A stretch of 64,000 nucleotides of DNA from [Clostridium] viride DSM 6836 (GCA_000620945.1 JHZO01000004.1:248001-312000); one strand, 5' to 3'. Counted from the first letter of the stretch, positions 16,213 through 24,277 are shown. The notes: a model not told the origin generated them from the sequence alone. Program-made: numbers and translations.

Positions 16213-16792
16213 CCCTGTACAAAGGTTGCGGCTTATCGGGGCAGCTTGTCTTGTGTTAATCCCTATCGTTACGCTTATCTGCTGGGTTCTTCTTAGATAT
16301 CAGCGGAATATTGTTTTGATTTGTTGTCTAGTATCAATTTTAATCTTCTTTCTTTTTTACCGAAATTCAAACTCTTATAAGAAAGAAGTTAGGGTATATC
16401 TTTGCATCCTTACTTGTTATCTCATTGCTCTTTTAGGTCTTTTGAATTTATCTTATTCTTGGGGTCCTCGGGAATTTGTTGAGGTACATAGATTCAACTT
16501 ACTTTCATCACAATATAGACAGGCGGTCAAAACGGTTGAAGATCAAATCATAGTTCATTCAGATGTTCATTATGAGGAGATTTTGTCCGGCAGAGTTTCG
16601 TCCTTGTTAACCGTACATGGGAGTATTTCTTACTCAAGAGAAGATGACCAAGCTGTTATTTATTTCCCTACTGATGTAAGCTTTTTTGACTCATATGGTT
16701 ATGTATATCAAAGCTCTAATAACTCGCTTGCTTTTACCTTCAAAAAAATTGTTCCAATAAACGAAAATTGGTATTACGCAAAGCTCTACTAA
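16199..16792 (+). CDS. Membrane protein, candidate immunity protein for the toxin-44-like protein
   Basis: A 197-residue protein with three N-terminal membrane segments (LIGAACLVLIPIVTLICWVL; IVLICCLVSILIFFLFY; LCILTCYLIALLGLLNLS) and a C-terminal soluble domain of about 110 residues, probably outside the cell. Its ATG lies inside the end of the toxin gene, with GAAGAAGG at correct spacing before it, so the two are translationally coupled. No family is recognised. The overlap, order and membrane location are what an immunity protein against an exported toxin would show; direct evidence is lacking. Confidence 0.7.
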   Translation: MLAGNPVQRLRLIGAACLVLIPIVTLICWVLLRYQRNIVLICCLVSILIFFLFYRNSNSYKKEVRVYLCILTCYLIALLGLLNLSYSWGPREFVEVHRFNLLSSQYRQAVKTVEDQIIVHSDVHYEEILSGRVSSLLTVHGSISYSREDDQAVIYFPTDVSFFDSYGYVYQSSNNSLAFTFKKIVPINENWYYAKLY

Positions 16793-16797
16793 CTACT

Positions 16798-16833
16798 AAG
16801 GGGCCCTTTAATTGAAGAGCCCCCTTGTTTTTA
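16798..16833 (+). terminator. Terminator of the toxin/immunity cassette
   Basis: An imperfect stem AAGGGGCCCTTT ... AGAGCCCCCTT followed by GTTTTTATT, 6 bases after the immunity gene. Confidence 0.75.
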
Positions 16834-17004
16834 TTCTAATACTGTAGCCCAAAATGTCAAAATATATTTTAAAATATTACTAATCGGTTCAATACCCCTA
16901 TTTGTAAGTATTCGCTTCAAATATTGATAAATAATGTTGATTTGTGGTGAAATGGTCGAGTATCCGTTTAAAGCGTAGTTTCGCCGATACTGTCACCGAA
17001 AACG

Positions 17005-17048
17005 AAAAAAGCCTTGAGGCCCGCAAACAAATGCGGGTCAAGGCTTTT
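17005..17048 (-). terminator. ssrA terminator (hairpin C)
   Basis: GCCTTGACCCGCA / TGCGGGCCTCAAGGC on the minus strand, followed by six T, about 35 bases past the tmRNA 3' end. It is the third copy of the hairpin found in repeats A and B; the flanking TTTTCCCACT is shared too. Confidence 0.9.
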
Positions 17049-17082
17049 CTCAATTTTCCCACTAATAAGTTGTGGGTTCACA

Positions 17083-17429
17083 TGGTGGAGGCGGGGGGAG
17101 TTGAACCCCCGTCCGAAAGCATTTCCACAGGAACTTCTCCGGGCGCAGACGGTTATTTACATTCCCTTGCTATGCCGTAAGTCCGTCATACTGCATAGCT
17201 TAGTAGCTTCATTAGTCATGCTGTGGGCAAAGCTTACCACAGGCACGTGCACCACTCATTTCACGCCCAAACCCGGCTCGTGGTCCTTCCGGGCAGGACG
17301 GCCGCATTAAGCAGCGGCGAGAACTACGTTATCGTTGTTCTTTAATTTTTATGTGCCCATTTTTAGGATGCTAGGCGCATCCGCCCGCTATTCCTGCCTC
17401 CACACCCCCGTCGAAACCGGTACGCCCCC
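17083..17429 (-). ncRNA. ssrA: tmRNA (transfer-messenger RNA)
   Basis: The RNA rescues stalled ribosomes together with SmpB, whose gene lies just upstream. The 5' end shows GGGGGCGTACCGGTTTCGAC, and the 3' end GGTTCAACTCCCCCCGCC then TCCACCA, which form the tRNA-Ala-like domain. The tag frame ends KNNDNVVLAAA with its stop at 17309-17307; the exact resume codon is unclear. The length of about 347 bases is normal. A promoter lies in the end of the cyclophilin gene, and a T-tailed hairpin follows the 3' end. The 3' end is a known class of integration target; the AT-rich cassette block starts right behind it. Confidence 0.96.
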
Positions 17430-17490
17430 ATGAAGGCCGCCTATGGCGGCCGCAGTGACAAATTGTGAAGTGCAAATTGGTTAAGATGAC

Positions 17491-17520
17491 ATTATAGCAT
17501 GGTGGGTTCGGGATAGTCAA
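17491..17520 (-). promoter_or_regulatory. Promoter of ssrA
   Basis: On the minus strand TTGACT, 18 bases, then TATAAT, overlapping the last codons of the cyclophilin gene. The transcript would carry a ~55-base 5' leader with a GGCCGCC/GGCGGCC hairpin (17435-17451) before the mature tmRNA end. Confidence 0.75.
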
Positions 17521-18016
17521 TGCCAAAGGTTTCCACCGTAACCGACGTCATGCGCTGGTCGGTCTTGGGCTTATCCTGCAGGCTGCGGCGCACGGACACA
17601 ATCTTGTCTGCCACGTCCATGCCCTCAATGACCTTACCAAAGGCAGCATACTGACCGTCCAGATGGGGTGCTTTTTCCACCATGATAAAGAACTGGCTGC
17701 CAGCGGAGTTTGGCTGCATGGAACGTGCCATGGAAAGCACACCGCGATCATGGACTAAATCGTTCTGCACACCATTCATGGCAAATTCGCCAGGAATATG
17801 GTAACCGGGGCCGCCGGTACCCGAGCCATGAGGACAACCGCCCTGAATCATAAAGCCGGGGATGACACGATGGAAAATCAGGCCGTTATAGAAGCCTTCC
17901 TTCACCAGCTTGATAAAGTTATAGACGCTGTTTGGGGCAATTTCGGGATAGAGTTCTGCTACCATTTTGCCGCCATCTTCCATCTCAATGGTTACAATGG
18001 GATTCTTTTGTTCCAT
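17492..18016 (-). CDS. ppiB: Cyclophilin-type peptidyl-prolyl cis-trans isomerase
   Basis: A 174-residue single-domain cyclophilin that speeds proline isomerisation during protein folding. Family motifs are present: VYNFIKLVKEGFYNGLIFHR (with the catalytic Arg), FMIQGGCP, the GSGTGGPGY loop, NSAGSQFFIM and HLDGQYAAFGKVIEGMDV. No signal peptide, so it is cytoplasmic. AAGGAGAT precedes the start. It lies between smpB and ssrA on the same strand; its 3' end carries the ssrA promoter. Confidence 0.96.
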   Translation of the reverse strand: MEQKNPIVTIEMEDGGKMVAELYPEIAPNSVYNFIKLVKEGFYNGLIFHRVIPGFMIQGGCPHGSGTGGPGYHIPGEFAMNGVQNDLVHDRGVLSMARSMQPNSAGSQFFIMVEKAPHLDGQYAAFGKVIEGMDVADKIVSVRRSLQDKPKTDQRMTSVTVETFGIDYPEPTML

Positions 18017-18047
18017 GTTCGATCTCCTTACGGTTAAAATTAGTTCG

Positions 18048-18506
18048 TCAGCGCAATTTCACTGCGCGATCCATCTCTCGTTTGGCATCTCGCTTGGCAT
18101 CGGACTCTCGCTTGTCATAGAGCTTTTTGCCCTTACATAAGCCGATCTCTACCTTCACCCGAGGCCCCTTAAAGTATAGACCAAGAGGGATGAGAGTATA
18201 GCCGTCCTGCTGGATTTTGGCATGCAGGCGCAGGATTTCCCGCTTGTGCATGAGCAGCCGTCTGGGCCGGCGAGGTTCTTTGTTGAAAATATTGCCCTTT
18301 TCATAGGGACTAATGTGCATGGAATTTAAGCTTAGCTGCCCATCCTTAATGGTACAAAAGGAATCCTTTAAGTTCACATTCCCTTGCCGGATGGACTTGA
18401 CCTCGGTGCCGAATAGTTCAATCCCGGCCTCAAAGCGATCTTCGACAAAGTAATCGTGAAAGGCCTTGCTATTTTTGGCGATGGATTTGTTTTTTTGTTC
18501 CGCCAT
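18048..18506 (-). CDS. smpB: SsrA-binding protein SmpB
   Basis: A 152-residue RNA-binding protein that delivers tmRNA to stalled ribosomes. Typical motifs: AKNSKAFHDYFVEDRFEAGI, LFGTEVKSIRQGNVNLKDSF, then SPYEKGN, RRPRRLLMHKREI, and the basic tail KLYDKRESDAKRD. The start at 18506 follows GGAGGG at 7 bases; an in-frame start 5 codons earlier would put the Shine-Dalgarno inside the gene. The order smpB-ppiB-ssrA on one strand keeps both trans-translation partners together. Confidence 0.97.
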   Translation of the reverse strand: MAEQKNKSIAKNSKAFHDYFVEDRFEAGIELFGTEVKSIRQGNVNLKDSFCTIKDGQLSLNSMHISPYEKGNIFNKEPRRPRRLLMHKREILRLHAKIQQDGYTLIPLGLYFKGPRVKVEIGLCKGKKLYDKRESDAKRDAKREMDRAVKLR

Positions 18507-18846
18507 AAGGACGCCCTCCATTCACATTCCTTGCCACAAGCCAGATTTGTACCCTCAAGTATAGCATATCACTCCCATGGAACACAAGTACTTTTGTTCG
18601 ACATGCGAGAAATGTTTTGGATCAAATCTAGGGGAAGAGGCCGAGCACAAGAAGAAAAACGCATTTCTTTGGCATCAAAGTATGGGTTTGTGCAATCATA
18701 CAGGAAAACGGAGAAAAAGGGTGGAAAAATCGTGCCATTGCTGTTGGAATGATGCTTGCGGTAGAAGGACATATGTGCTAGAATAGAGTTCATTGTAAAA
18801 ACAAATGGCCGTGTACAGAGGACAAAACAAAGGCGGTGTGCATAGA
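18507..18846. other. Divergent intergenic region, smpB / ACT gene
   Basis: 340 bases between the divergent smpB and ACT-domain genes. It contains the plus-strand promoter at 18756-18784. A 69-codon frame at 18577-18786 has no good Shine-Dalgarno and I do not accept it as a gene. Confidence 0.6.
18756..18784 (+). promoter_or_regulatory. Promoter of the ACT-hom genes
   Basis: TTGCGG, 17 bases, then TAGAAT, about 60 bases before the ACT-domain gene. Confidence 0.5.
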
Positions 18847-19287
18847 ATGGCGAAATCACCAGATTATTACATTGTGGAAGCGGCTTCGCTTCCAGAAATT
18901 TTTCACAAGGTGGTGGAAGCGCGAAGGCTGCTCGATACCGGGGAAGCGGACACGGTGAATCGTGCGGTACAGATGACCGGCATCAGCCGAAGTGCTTTTT
19001 ACAAATATAAGGATGCGGTGTGGCCGTTTCAGGATATGTTACATGGCAGAATCATATCGCTACAGTTAATGATGAAGGATGAGCCGGGCATTCTCTCGGC
19101 GGTACTCAATCTCTTTGCTGACTCTGGAAGCAATATCCTGACCATCAATCAGGGCATTCCATTGAACGGATGCGCTGTGGTAAGCATCAGCGTGGAAACC
19201 TCTGCCATGCGTGTGACTATGACCGAGCTGTTAGAGCGCATTTCGGAACACCCAGGAGTTCTGCGCAGTGAAGTCTTGGCGGGGTAA
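18847..19287 (+). CDS. ACT domain protein, PheB/UPF0735 family
   Basis: A 146-residue regulatory-type protein. The N-terminal part has a helix-turn-helix-like stretch (DTVNRAVQMTGISRSAFYKY); the C-terminal part is an ACT domain (MMKDEPGILSAVLNLFADSG ... LTINQGIPLNG). Such proteins accompany homoserine dehydrogenase in many Firmicutes and are thought to sense an amino acid. The start at 18847 follows AAAGGCGGTG; a frame extension to 18805 is less likely. It is followed after 53 bases by hom, suggesting cotranscription and a role in threonine or methionine pathway control. Confidence 0.88.
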   Translation: MAKSPDYYIVEAASLPEIFHKVVEARRLLDTGEADTVNRAVQMTGISRSAFYKYKDAVWPFQDMLHGRIISLQLMMKDEPGILSAVLNLFADSGSNILTINQGIPLNGCAVVSISVETSAMRVTMTELLERISEHPGVLRSEVLAG

Positions 19288-19340
19288 GAGAAGGCAAGAG
19301 CAAAGATGCAAGATCATCAGTGGAAGGAATGAATGAGTGA

Positions 19341-20534
19341 ATGATACAAGTTGCAGTATTGGGGTTTGGAGTCGTCGGCTCCGGGGTGGCAGAACTCCTG
19401 ACCGGTAGGGGAGAGGGCCAGAACCGCCCCGCAGATGACCTCTTATCCTTAAAATATATTTTGGATGTACGGGATTTTCCGGACAGTCCCTTTGCGGATT
19501 GCTTTGTCAAAGACTTTTCTGTCATTGAGCAGGATCCTGAGATTGACATTGTCGTAGAGACCATTGGTGGGGCTAGTATTGCTTTGGAATTTACAGAGCG
19601 TGCGCTGCGTGCTGGGAAAAACGTGGTCACCTCAAACAAAGAAGTGGTGGCAAAGCATGGGTACCGCTTGATGGAGCTGGCCCGAGAACATCACGTTACC
19701 TATCTGTTTGAAGCAAGTGTGGGCGGAGGCATTCCCATTCTGCGTCCCTTGAACCAGTGCATGGCAGCCAACGAGATTTTGGAAATCTGCGGTATTCTAA
19801 ACGGAACGACCAATTACATCTTTACCCGTATGATTGCAGGCGGGCTTCGCTTTGAAGATGCGCTAAAAGAGGCCCAGGAAAAGGGCTATGCCGAGCGTGA
19901 CCCGTCCGCGGATATTGAGGGGCATGATACCTGCCGTAAAATTTGCATCATGGCATCCATCGCCTTTGGCTTTCATGTATTGCCCGATCAAGTGCAAACC
20001 ATCGGAATCAGTCAGGTGAGTTTAGAGGATGTCGCCTACGCCAGCGCATTAGGATATAAGATTAAGCTCTTAGGCCGTGCCACCAAGCAGGAAGATGGCA
20101 CCATTTGTGCCTATGTGGAACCCCATCTTGTTTCCCTTCAGGATCCCTTGGCTGGAGTGGAAGACGTATTCAATGCCATTAAGGTCAAAGGCAACGCAAC
20201 GGGCGATGTGATGTTTTATGGCAAGGGAGCCGGCAAGCTGCCCACCGCCAGCGCTGTAGTAGCCGATGTCATTGCCATTGGCCGTCAAATGCAGCGGAGT
20301 GCCTATCGTCCGTGGCAACCACCCCGTCCGGAGGCAACCGTTTCCGCCGATGCCATTCGGAGCCGCTTCTTGGTTCGGGTGCGTGGGGAAGACCTTCCGT
20401 TGGGAGAGGAAGTCACCCTTGCTCAGCCAATTCCTGGAGAAAAGGTAATGCGAACGCCTGCCATGACCCGTCCCGAGCTGGAGACCCGTTTGCAGCAGTC
20501 TGAGGTTCTTTCGGTATTACGAATCTTGGATTAA
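19341..20534 (+). CDS. hom: Homoserine dehydrogenase
   Basis: A 397-residue enzyme reducing aspartate semialdehyde to homoserine, the branch point to threonine and methionine. The NAD(P)-binding fold is at the N-terminus (VLGFGVVGSGVAELL), then TSNKEVVAKHG, the family signature GILNGTTNYIFTRM, and the catalytic region EKGYAERDPSADIEGHDTCR. The C-terminal ~60 residues are a short ACT-like tail, so allosteric control may be limited. AAGGAATGA precedes the start. It lies between the ACT protein and aspartokinase, forming an aspartate-family cluster without asd or thrB in this window. Confidence 0.95.
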   Translation: MIQVAVLGFGVVGSGVAELLTGRGEGQNRPADDLLSLKYILDVRDFPDSPFADCFVKDFSVIEQDPEIDIVVETIGGASIALEFTERALRAGKNVVTSNKEVVAKHGYRLMELAREHHVTYLFEASVGGGIPILRPLNQCMAANEILEICGILNGTTNYIFTRMIAGGLRFEDALKEAQEKGYAERDPSADIEGHDTCRKICIMASIAFGFHVLPDQVQTIGISQVSLEDVAYASALGYKIKLLGRATKQEDGTICAYVEPHLVSLQDPLAGVEDVFNAIKVKGNATGDVMFYGKGAGKLPTASAVVADVIAIGRQMQRSAYRPWQPPRPEATVSADAIRSRFLVRVRGEDLPLGEEVTLAQPIPGEKVMRTPAMTRPELETRLQQSEVLSVLRILD

Positions 20535-20597
20535 AGCTGGAAAACACGATCGACAAAGCAGGCTCGGAGCATAAAATAAAGAGAAGAAAAAAGCCTT

Positions 20598-20628
20598 CGG
20601 TGGAAGAGACCTAGGAACCCTTCTACCG
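20598..20628 (+). other. Hairpin in the lysC leader
   Basis: CGGTGGAAG / CTTCTACCG with a 13-base loop, ending a few bases before the GAGGAGG ribosome-binding site of lysC. It could affect translation initiation; it does not resemble a lysine riboswitch, which is far longer. Confidence 0.35.
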
Positions 20629-20651
20629 TGAATGAGGAGGATTCAAATAGT

Positions 20652-21863
20652 ATGGGATTGATTGTTCAAAAGTTTGGAGGCACTTCCGTGGCCGATGCGG
20701 ACCGGATTCGGAACGTAGCCCGCATCATCACGGAAACCTATCGACAGGGACACAGTGTGGTAGCGGTATTGTCCGCCCAAGGGGACACCACGGATGACCT
20801 GATTGCCAAGGCACAAGAGATTAACCCGCGCGGCTCAAGGCGTGAGATGGATATGCTTCTTTCCACGGGTGAGCAGATTTCCTGCGCCCTCTGTGCAATG
20901 GCCATTGAGTCATTGGGATTTCCGGTGGTTTCCTTAACCGGATGGCAAGCCGGGATCAGCACGAACAAGGCATACAGCGACGCCCGCATCAAACGCATCA
21001 ATACGGAGCGAATTAAGTCGGAACTCGACCGGAACACCATCGTGATTGTCACGGGCTTCCAGGGACTCAATAAGTTTGACGATATTACCACCTTAGGCCG
21101 TGGTGGTTCCGATACGTCGGCCGTGGCGCTGGCAGCATCCCTTGAGGCAGATCTGTGTCAGATCTATACCGATGTGGAAGGTGTCTATACAGCGGATCCC
21201 CGCTATATCAAAGGGGCAAAGAAGTTAGAAGAGATTACCTATGACGAAATGCTGGAGCTTGCCAGCCTCGGAGCACAGGTTCTACACAACCGCTCCGTAG
21301 AAATGGCGAAAAAGTATCGGGTCAATCTTGAGGTGCTCTCCAGTTTTAGCAATGCCCCAGGCACAAAAGTTAAGGAGGTTGTGAAGAAAATGGAAAAAAC
21401 CCATGTAGTTGGTGTTGCAAAGGACAAAAATGTCGCGCGTTTGGCGCTGGTTGAGTTGGAAGACAGACCTGGAATTGCCTATAAAGTGTTTTCGCTTTTG
21501 GCAAAAGCACATATTAATGTAGATATTATTTTGCAGTCCATTGGCCGCGGGGAGACCAAGGATATTAGCTTTACAGTCAAGCGCAACGACTTGGACGAAG
21601 CAAGACGCATTTTGGAAGAACATAAGGAATCCATTGGCTTTGATCACATCGACTTCTCCAGCAATTTGGCCAAGGTCTCCATCGTTGGAGCCGGTATGAT
21701 TGACAATCCTGGGGTAGCCTCTCAAATGTTTGAAGCACTCTATGGTGCTCGCATCAACATCCAGATGATCTCCACCAGTGAGATTAAGGTTTCGGTGCTG
21801 CTGAACGAAGAGGATGCGGATAAAGCGGTGCAGGTCATCCACAGCAGCTTCTTCGAAGAGTAA
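20652..21863 (+). CDS. lysC: Aspartate kinase with internal beta-subunit start
   Basis: A 403-residue enzyme phosphorylating aspartate, the first step to lysine, threonine and methionine. The kinase domain starts IVQKFGGTSVAD and contains STGEQISCAL, FQG near 21060, TLGRGGSDTSAVALA and DVEGVYTADPR. Two ACT domains fill the C-terminal third. The start at 20652 follows GAGGAGG; a GTG at 20628 is not credible. A second strong ribosome-binding site inside the gene precedes Met247 (21390), which would make a 157-residue ACT-only protein, as known for Bacillus subtilis aspartokinase II. It follows hom by 117 bases. Confidence 0.96.
   Translation: MGLIVQKFGGTSVADADRIRNVARIITETYRQGHSVVAVLSAQGDTTDDLIAKAQEINPRGSRREMDMLLSTGEQISCALCAMAIESLGFPVVSLTGWQAGISTNKAYSDARIKRINTERIKSELDRNTIVIVTGFQGLNKFDDITTLGRGGSDTSAVALAASLEADLCQIYTDVEGVYTADPRYIKGAKKLEEITYDEMLELASLGAQVLHNRSVEMAKKYRVNLEVLSSFSNAPGTKVKEVVKKMEKTHVVGVAKDKNVARLALVELEDRPGIAYKVFSLLAKAHINVDIILQSIGRGETKDISFTVKRNDLDEARRILEEHKESIGFDHIDFSSNLAKVSIVGAGMIDNPGVASQMFEALYGARINIQMISTSEIKVSVLLNEEDADKAVQVIHSSFFEE
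21372..21392 (+). promoter_or_regulatory. Internal ribosome-binding site and start in lysC
   Basis: AAGGAGG (21372-21378), 11 bases, then an in-frame ATG at 21390. Translation from here would give the separate aspartokinase beta subunit (MEKTHVVGVAKDKN...), ending at 21863. Confidence 0.6.
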
Positions 21864-22163
21864 GAATGGACGGAAATTCCAATTATCTAGTTTGGCAGGT
21901 TTCGAGCCTTGGCAATGGGATGGTTTTAGTTAGATGAACAAAAATTGCAATTTTTAAGGTTAGGCGAAGCGTACAAACGGAGTTCTCCAATTCCCTGGCG
22001 TATAGATAGGAAAGTAAAATCCTGGAATGAGAGCCCGAAAAAGGAAGAGGCAGGTCTGCAGAAAGCCGACCTGTCTCTTTTTTTTGTAAGATCGCACAGA
22101 ATTGCGCTGGAAATACGGCGGATAATTGGGTGTAATTTCGCAATTAAGCTGTGTAGAATTGAC
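21864..22163 (+). other. Intergenic region after lysC
   Basis: No gene seen. It holds a terminator 185 bases after lysC. The stretch before it (21870-22040) has no recognised riboswitch or RNA motif; it is either a 3' untranslated region or a small RNA. Confidence 0.5.
22047..22085 (+). terminator. Terminator between lysC and etf operon
   Basis: GAGGCAGGTC / GACCTGTCTC stem with an 11-base loop, followed by eight T. Confidence 0.88.
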
Positions 22164-22192
22164 TTGTTTTTTTGCAGATCATTTGATATAAT
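22164..22192 (+). promoter_or_regulatory. Promoter of the etf operon
   Basis: TTGTTT, 17 bases, then TATAAT, preceded by T-rich sequence. The transcript would have a leader of about 165 bases. Confidence 0.65.
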
Positions 22193-22363
22193 ACGACTTG
22201 CTATGGGAATGGAATTGCGAAAATACTCGCAGTCCCATTGTAAATGAAGAAAATCGGCATTGCCGCTATTCCTCATTTGCTATCTTCACGATAGGACGAC
22301 GTTGGACAATCCGATGTCGCCATATCGAACTAAAAACAATTAAAAAATAGGGGGAAATCAGAA
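22193..22363 (+). other. Structured 5' leader of etfB
   Basis: A long leader with at least one hairpin: ATGGGA (22203-22208) pairs with TCCCAT (22233-22238), enclosing TGCGA/TCGCA. AAATGA/TCATTT can form a second. It matches no riboswitch class I know. GGGGGAAA before the ATG is the ribosome-binding site. Confidence 0.45.
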
Positions 22364-23170
22364 ATGAACATGCTTGTTTGTATCAAACAAGTGCCGGACA
22401 CGACAGAGATTAAGATTAATCCTGAAACGAACACTCTGATTCGTGACGGCGTTCCCAGCATCGTCAATCCTTTTGACGCTTATGCATTGGAATGTGCAGC
22501 AAAGTTGAAGGATGCTAATCCCGGCAGCAAGATCGTTGTTGTCTCCATGGGTCCTGAGCAGGCTAAGGCCGCTCTGAAGGAATGCCTCTCCGTCGGCGGC
22601 GACAAGGCTTACTTGGTCAGCGGCCGTGAGTTCGGTGGTTCCGATACTCTGGCAACTGGTTACGCACTGGCTCAGGCTATTAAGAAGATCGAAGAGCTGG
22701 AAGGCTTTAAGTTCGACGTATTGTTCGCTGGTAAGCAGGCAATCGACGGCGATACCGCTCAGGTTGGTCCTCAGATCGCTGAGAACCTGGACATTGCTCA
22801 GGTTACTTATGCTTTCGAAGCATGGGCACAGGAGAATGGCACCCTGAAGGTTAAGAAGGAAGAGGAAGAAGGCTTCGAGATGCTCGAGCTGCCCCTCCCC
22901 TGCATGGTTACCGTAACTAAGCCCAACTATGAGCCCCGTTACCCCACCATTAAGTCCAAGATGGCTGCTAACAAGGCTCAGATCACCGTTCTGTCCGCAC
23001 AGGACTTCGAACTGGATCTCGGTCAGGTCGGCCTGAAGAACTCTCCCACCAGAGTTAAGAAGACCTTTACTCCTCCCCGTAAGACCGGCGGCGTAAAGAT
23101 CAAGGAAGAGACCAATGAAGAGTCCGCAAAGAAGCTCTTTGAGATGCTGCGCGACAAGAACATTATTTAA
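22364..23170 (+). CDS. etfB: Electron transfer flavoprotein, beta subunit
   Basis: A 268-residue subunit of the FAD-containing electron carrier that couples acyl-CoA dehydrogenases to other redox partners. Family features: MNMLVCIKQVPDTTEIKI at the N-terminus, NPFDAYALECA, and the signature-like stretch FDVLFAGKQAIDGDTAQVGP. In anaerobes an etfAB-dehydrogenase complex can perform flavin-based electron bifurcation; whether this one does cannot be told from the sequence by eye. Codon use is strongly biased (CTG, AAG, GCT, ATC), typical of a major metabolic protein. Next gene 18 bases downstream. Confidence 0.97.
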   Translation: MNMLVCIKQVPDTTEIKINPETNTLIRDGVPSIVNPFDAYALECAAKLKDANPGSKIVVVSMGPEQAKAALKECLSVGGDKAYLVSGREFGGSDTLATGYALAQAIKKIEELEGFKFDVLFAGKQAIDGDTAQVGPQIAENLDIAQVTYAFEAWAQENGTLKVKKEEEEGFEMLELPLPCMVTVTKPNYEPRYPTIKSKMAANKAQITVLSAQDFELDLGQVGLKNSPTRVKKTFTPPRKTGGVKIKEETNEESAKKLFEMLRDKNII

Positions 23171-23188
23171 GAGGGGAGGAGCATTAAA

Positions 23189-24202
23189 ATGGGATTTCCA
23201 CTGGAAGCTAAGAATAAAGATCTTTGGGTATTTATCGAAACTCTGAATGGCAAGGCAAGAAATGTTGGCCTGGAGCTGCTGAACCCCGGCCGCGAGCTGG
23301 TAACATCTCAGGGTGGCCAGCTGGTAGCAGTTGTTATCGGCCACAACTGCGACGAGGCTGTTAAGTCTGCTGTTGCTCACGGCGCTGATAAGGTTTATGT
23401 CATGGACGCTCCTGTCTATGATCACTATACCACCGAAGCTTACACCGCTGCTCTTGTGCAGCTGGTTGAGAAGGATTGCCCCACCACCCTGTTGCTGGGC
23501 GCATCCCACCTGGGCCGCGACCTGGGCCCCCGTCTGGCTGGCCGCCTCAGAACCGGCCTGACCGCTGACTGCACCGAGCTGGGCATCGACGAGGCAACTG
23601 GTCTGATCGCTTGGACTCGTCCCGCATTTGGTGGTAACCTGATGGCTACCATCCTGTGCCCCAACCATCGTCCCCAGATCGGCACCTGCCGTCCTGGCGT
23701 CTTCAAGAAGACCGAAGCCGATGCTAGCCGCACCGCTGAGATTGTGAAGGACGATTACGCATTCCCCGCTGAGCAGATCCGCGTCAAGCTCCTTGAGGTT
23801 ATCAAGGAAGAGGGCGAGAAGGTTGATCTGGAAGGCGCTGAGATCATTGTCTCCGGCGGCCGTGGCGTTGGCGGACCCGAGGGCTTCGAGCCCGTTCGTG
23901 CTCTGGCTCACGCTCTGGGCGCAGTGGTTGGTTCTTCCCGTGCTGCCGTTGACGCAGGCTGGATCCCCCACGCACATCAGGTTGGCCAGACCGGTAAGAC
24001 CGTCGGCCCCAAGCTGTATGTTGCTTGCGGTATCTCCGGCGCTATCCAGCATCTGGCTGGCATGAGCGGTTCCGATACCATCGTTTGCATCAACAAGGAC
24101 GCAGATGCTCCCATCTTCAGCGTTGCAGACTTCGGCGTTGTTGGCAACCTGTTTGAGGTTCTGCCTGTCCTGACCGATCTGGTCAATAAGTCTAAGGGCT
24201 AA
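23189..24202 (+). CDS. etfA: Electron transfer flavoprotein, alpha subunit
   Basis: A 337-residue partner of EtfB that holds FAD in its C-terminal domain. Motifs: [29 protein letters not shown]-type sequence ([16 protein letters not shown]), [20 protein letters not shown], then [13 protein letters not shown], and [31 protein letters not shown] precedes the start. Same extreme codon bias as etfB. Cotranscribed with etfB and probably with the dehydrogenase gene downstream. Confidence 0.97.
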   Translation: MGFPLEAKNKDLWVFIETLNGKARNVGLELLNPGRELVTSQGGQLVAVVIGHNCDEAVKSAVAHGADKVYVMDAPVYDHYTTEAYTAALVQLVEKDCPTTLLLGASHLGRDLGPRLAGRLRTGLTADCTELGIDEATGLIAWTRPAFGGNLMATILCPNHRPQIGTCRPGVFKKTEADASRTAEIVKDDYAFPAEQIRVKLLEVIKEEGEKVDLEGAEIIVSGGRGVGGPEGFEPVRALAHALGAVVGSSRAAVDAGWIPHAHQVGQTGKTVGPKLYVACGISGAIQHLAGMSGSDTIVCINKDADAPIFSVADFGVVGNLFEVLPVLTDLVNKSKG

Positions 24203-24277
24203 TTCTTCATTCTAACTTTTTGTAGATTGATAATTAAATAGACCCTTGACCCTTTCGATTTTATTAATTTTTGTGTA

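Noticed and set aside
12982-17048. CRISPR array made of the repeated GCCTTGAGGCCCGCA hairpins
   Set aside because: Only three copies, kilobases apart, each followed by a T-run or at a gene end: these are terminators.
18577-18786. 69-codon Cys-containing frame between smpB and the ACT gene
   Set aside because: No ribosome-binding site; it overlaps the promoter region and has no recognisable domain.
20535-20651. Lysine riboswitch before lysC
   Set aside because: The region is far too short and shows only one simple hairpin.
22358-24052. 564-codon minus-strand frame opposite etfBA
   Set aside because: It is antisense to two strongly biased genes; long opposite frames are a by-product of such codon bias.
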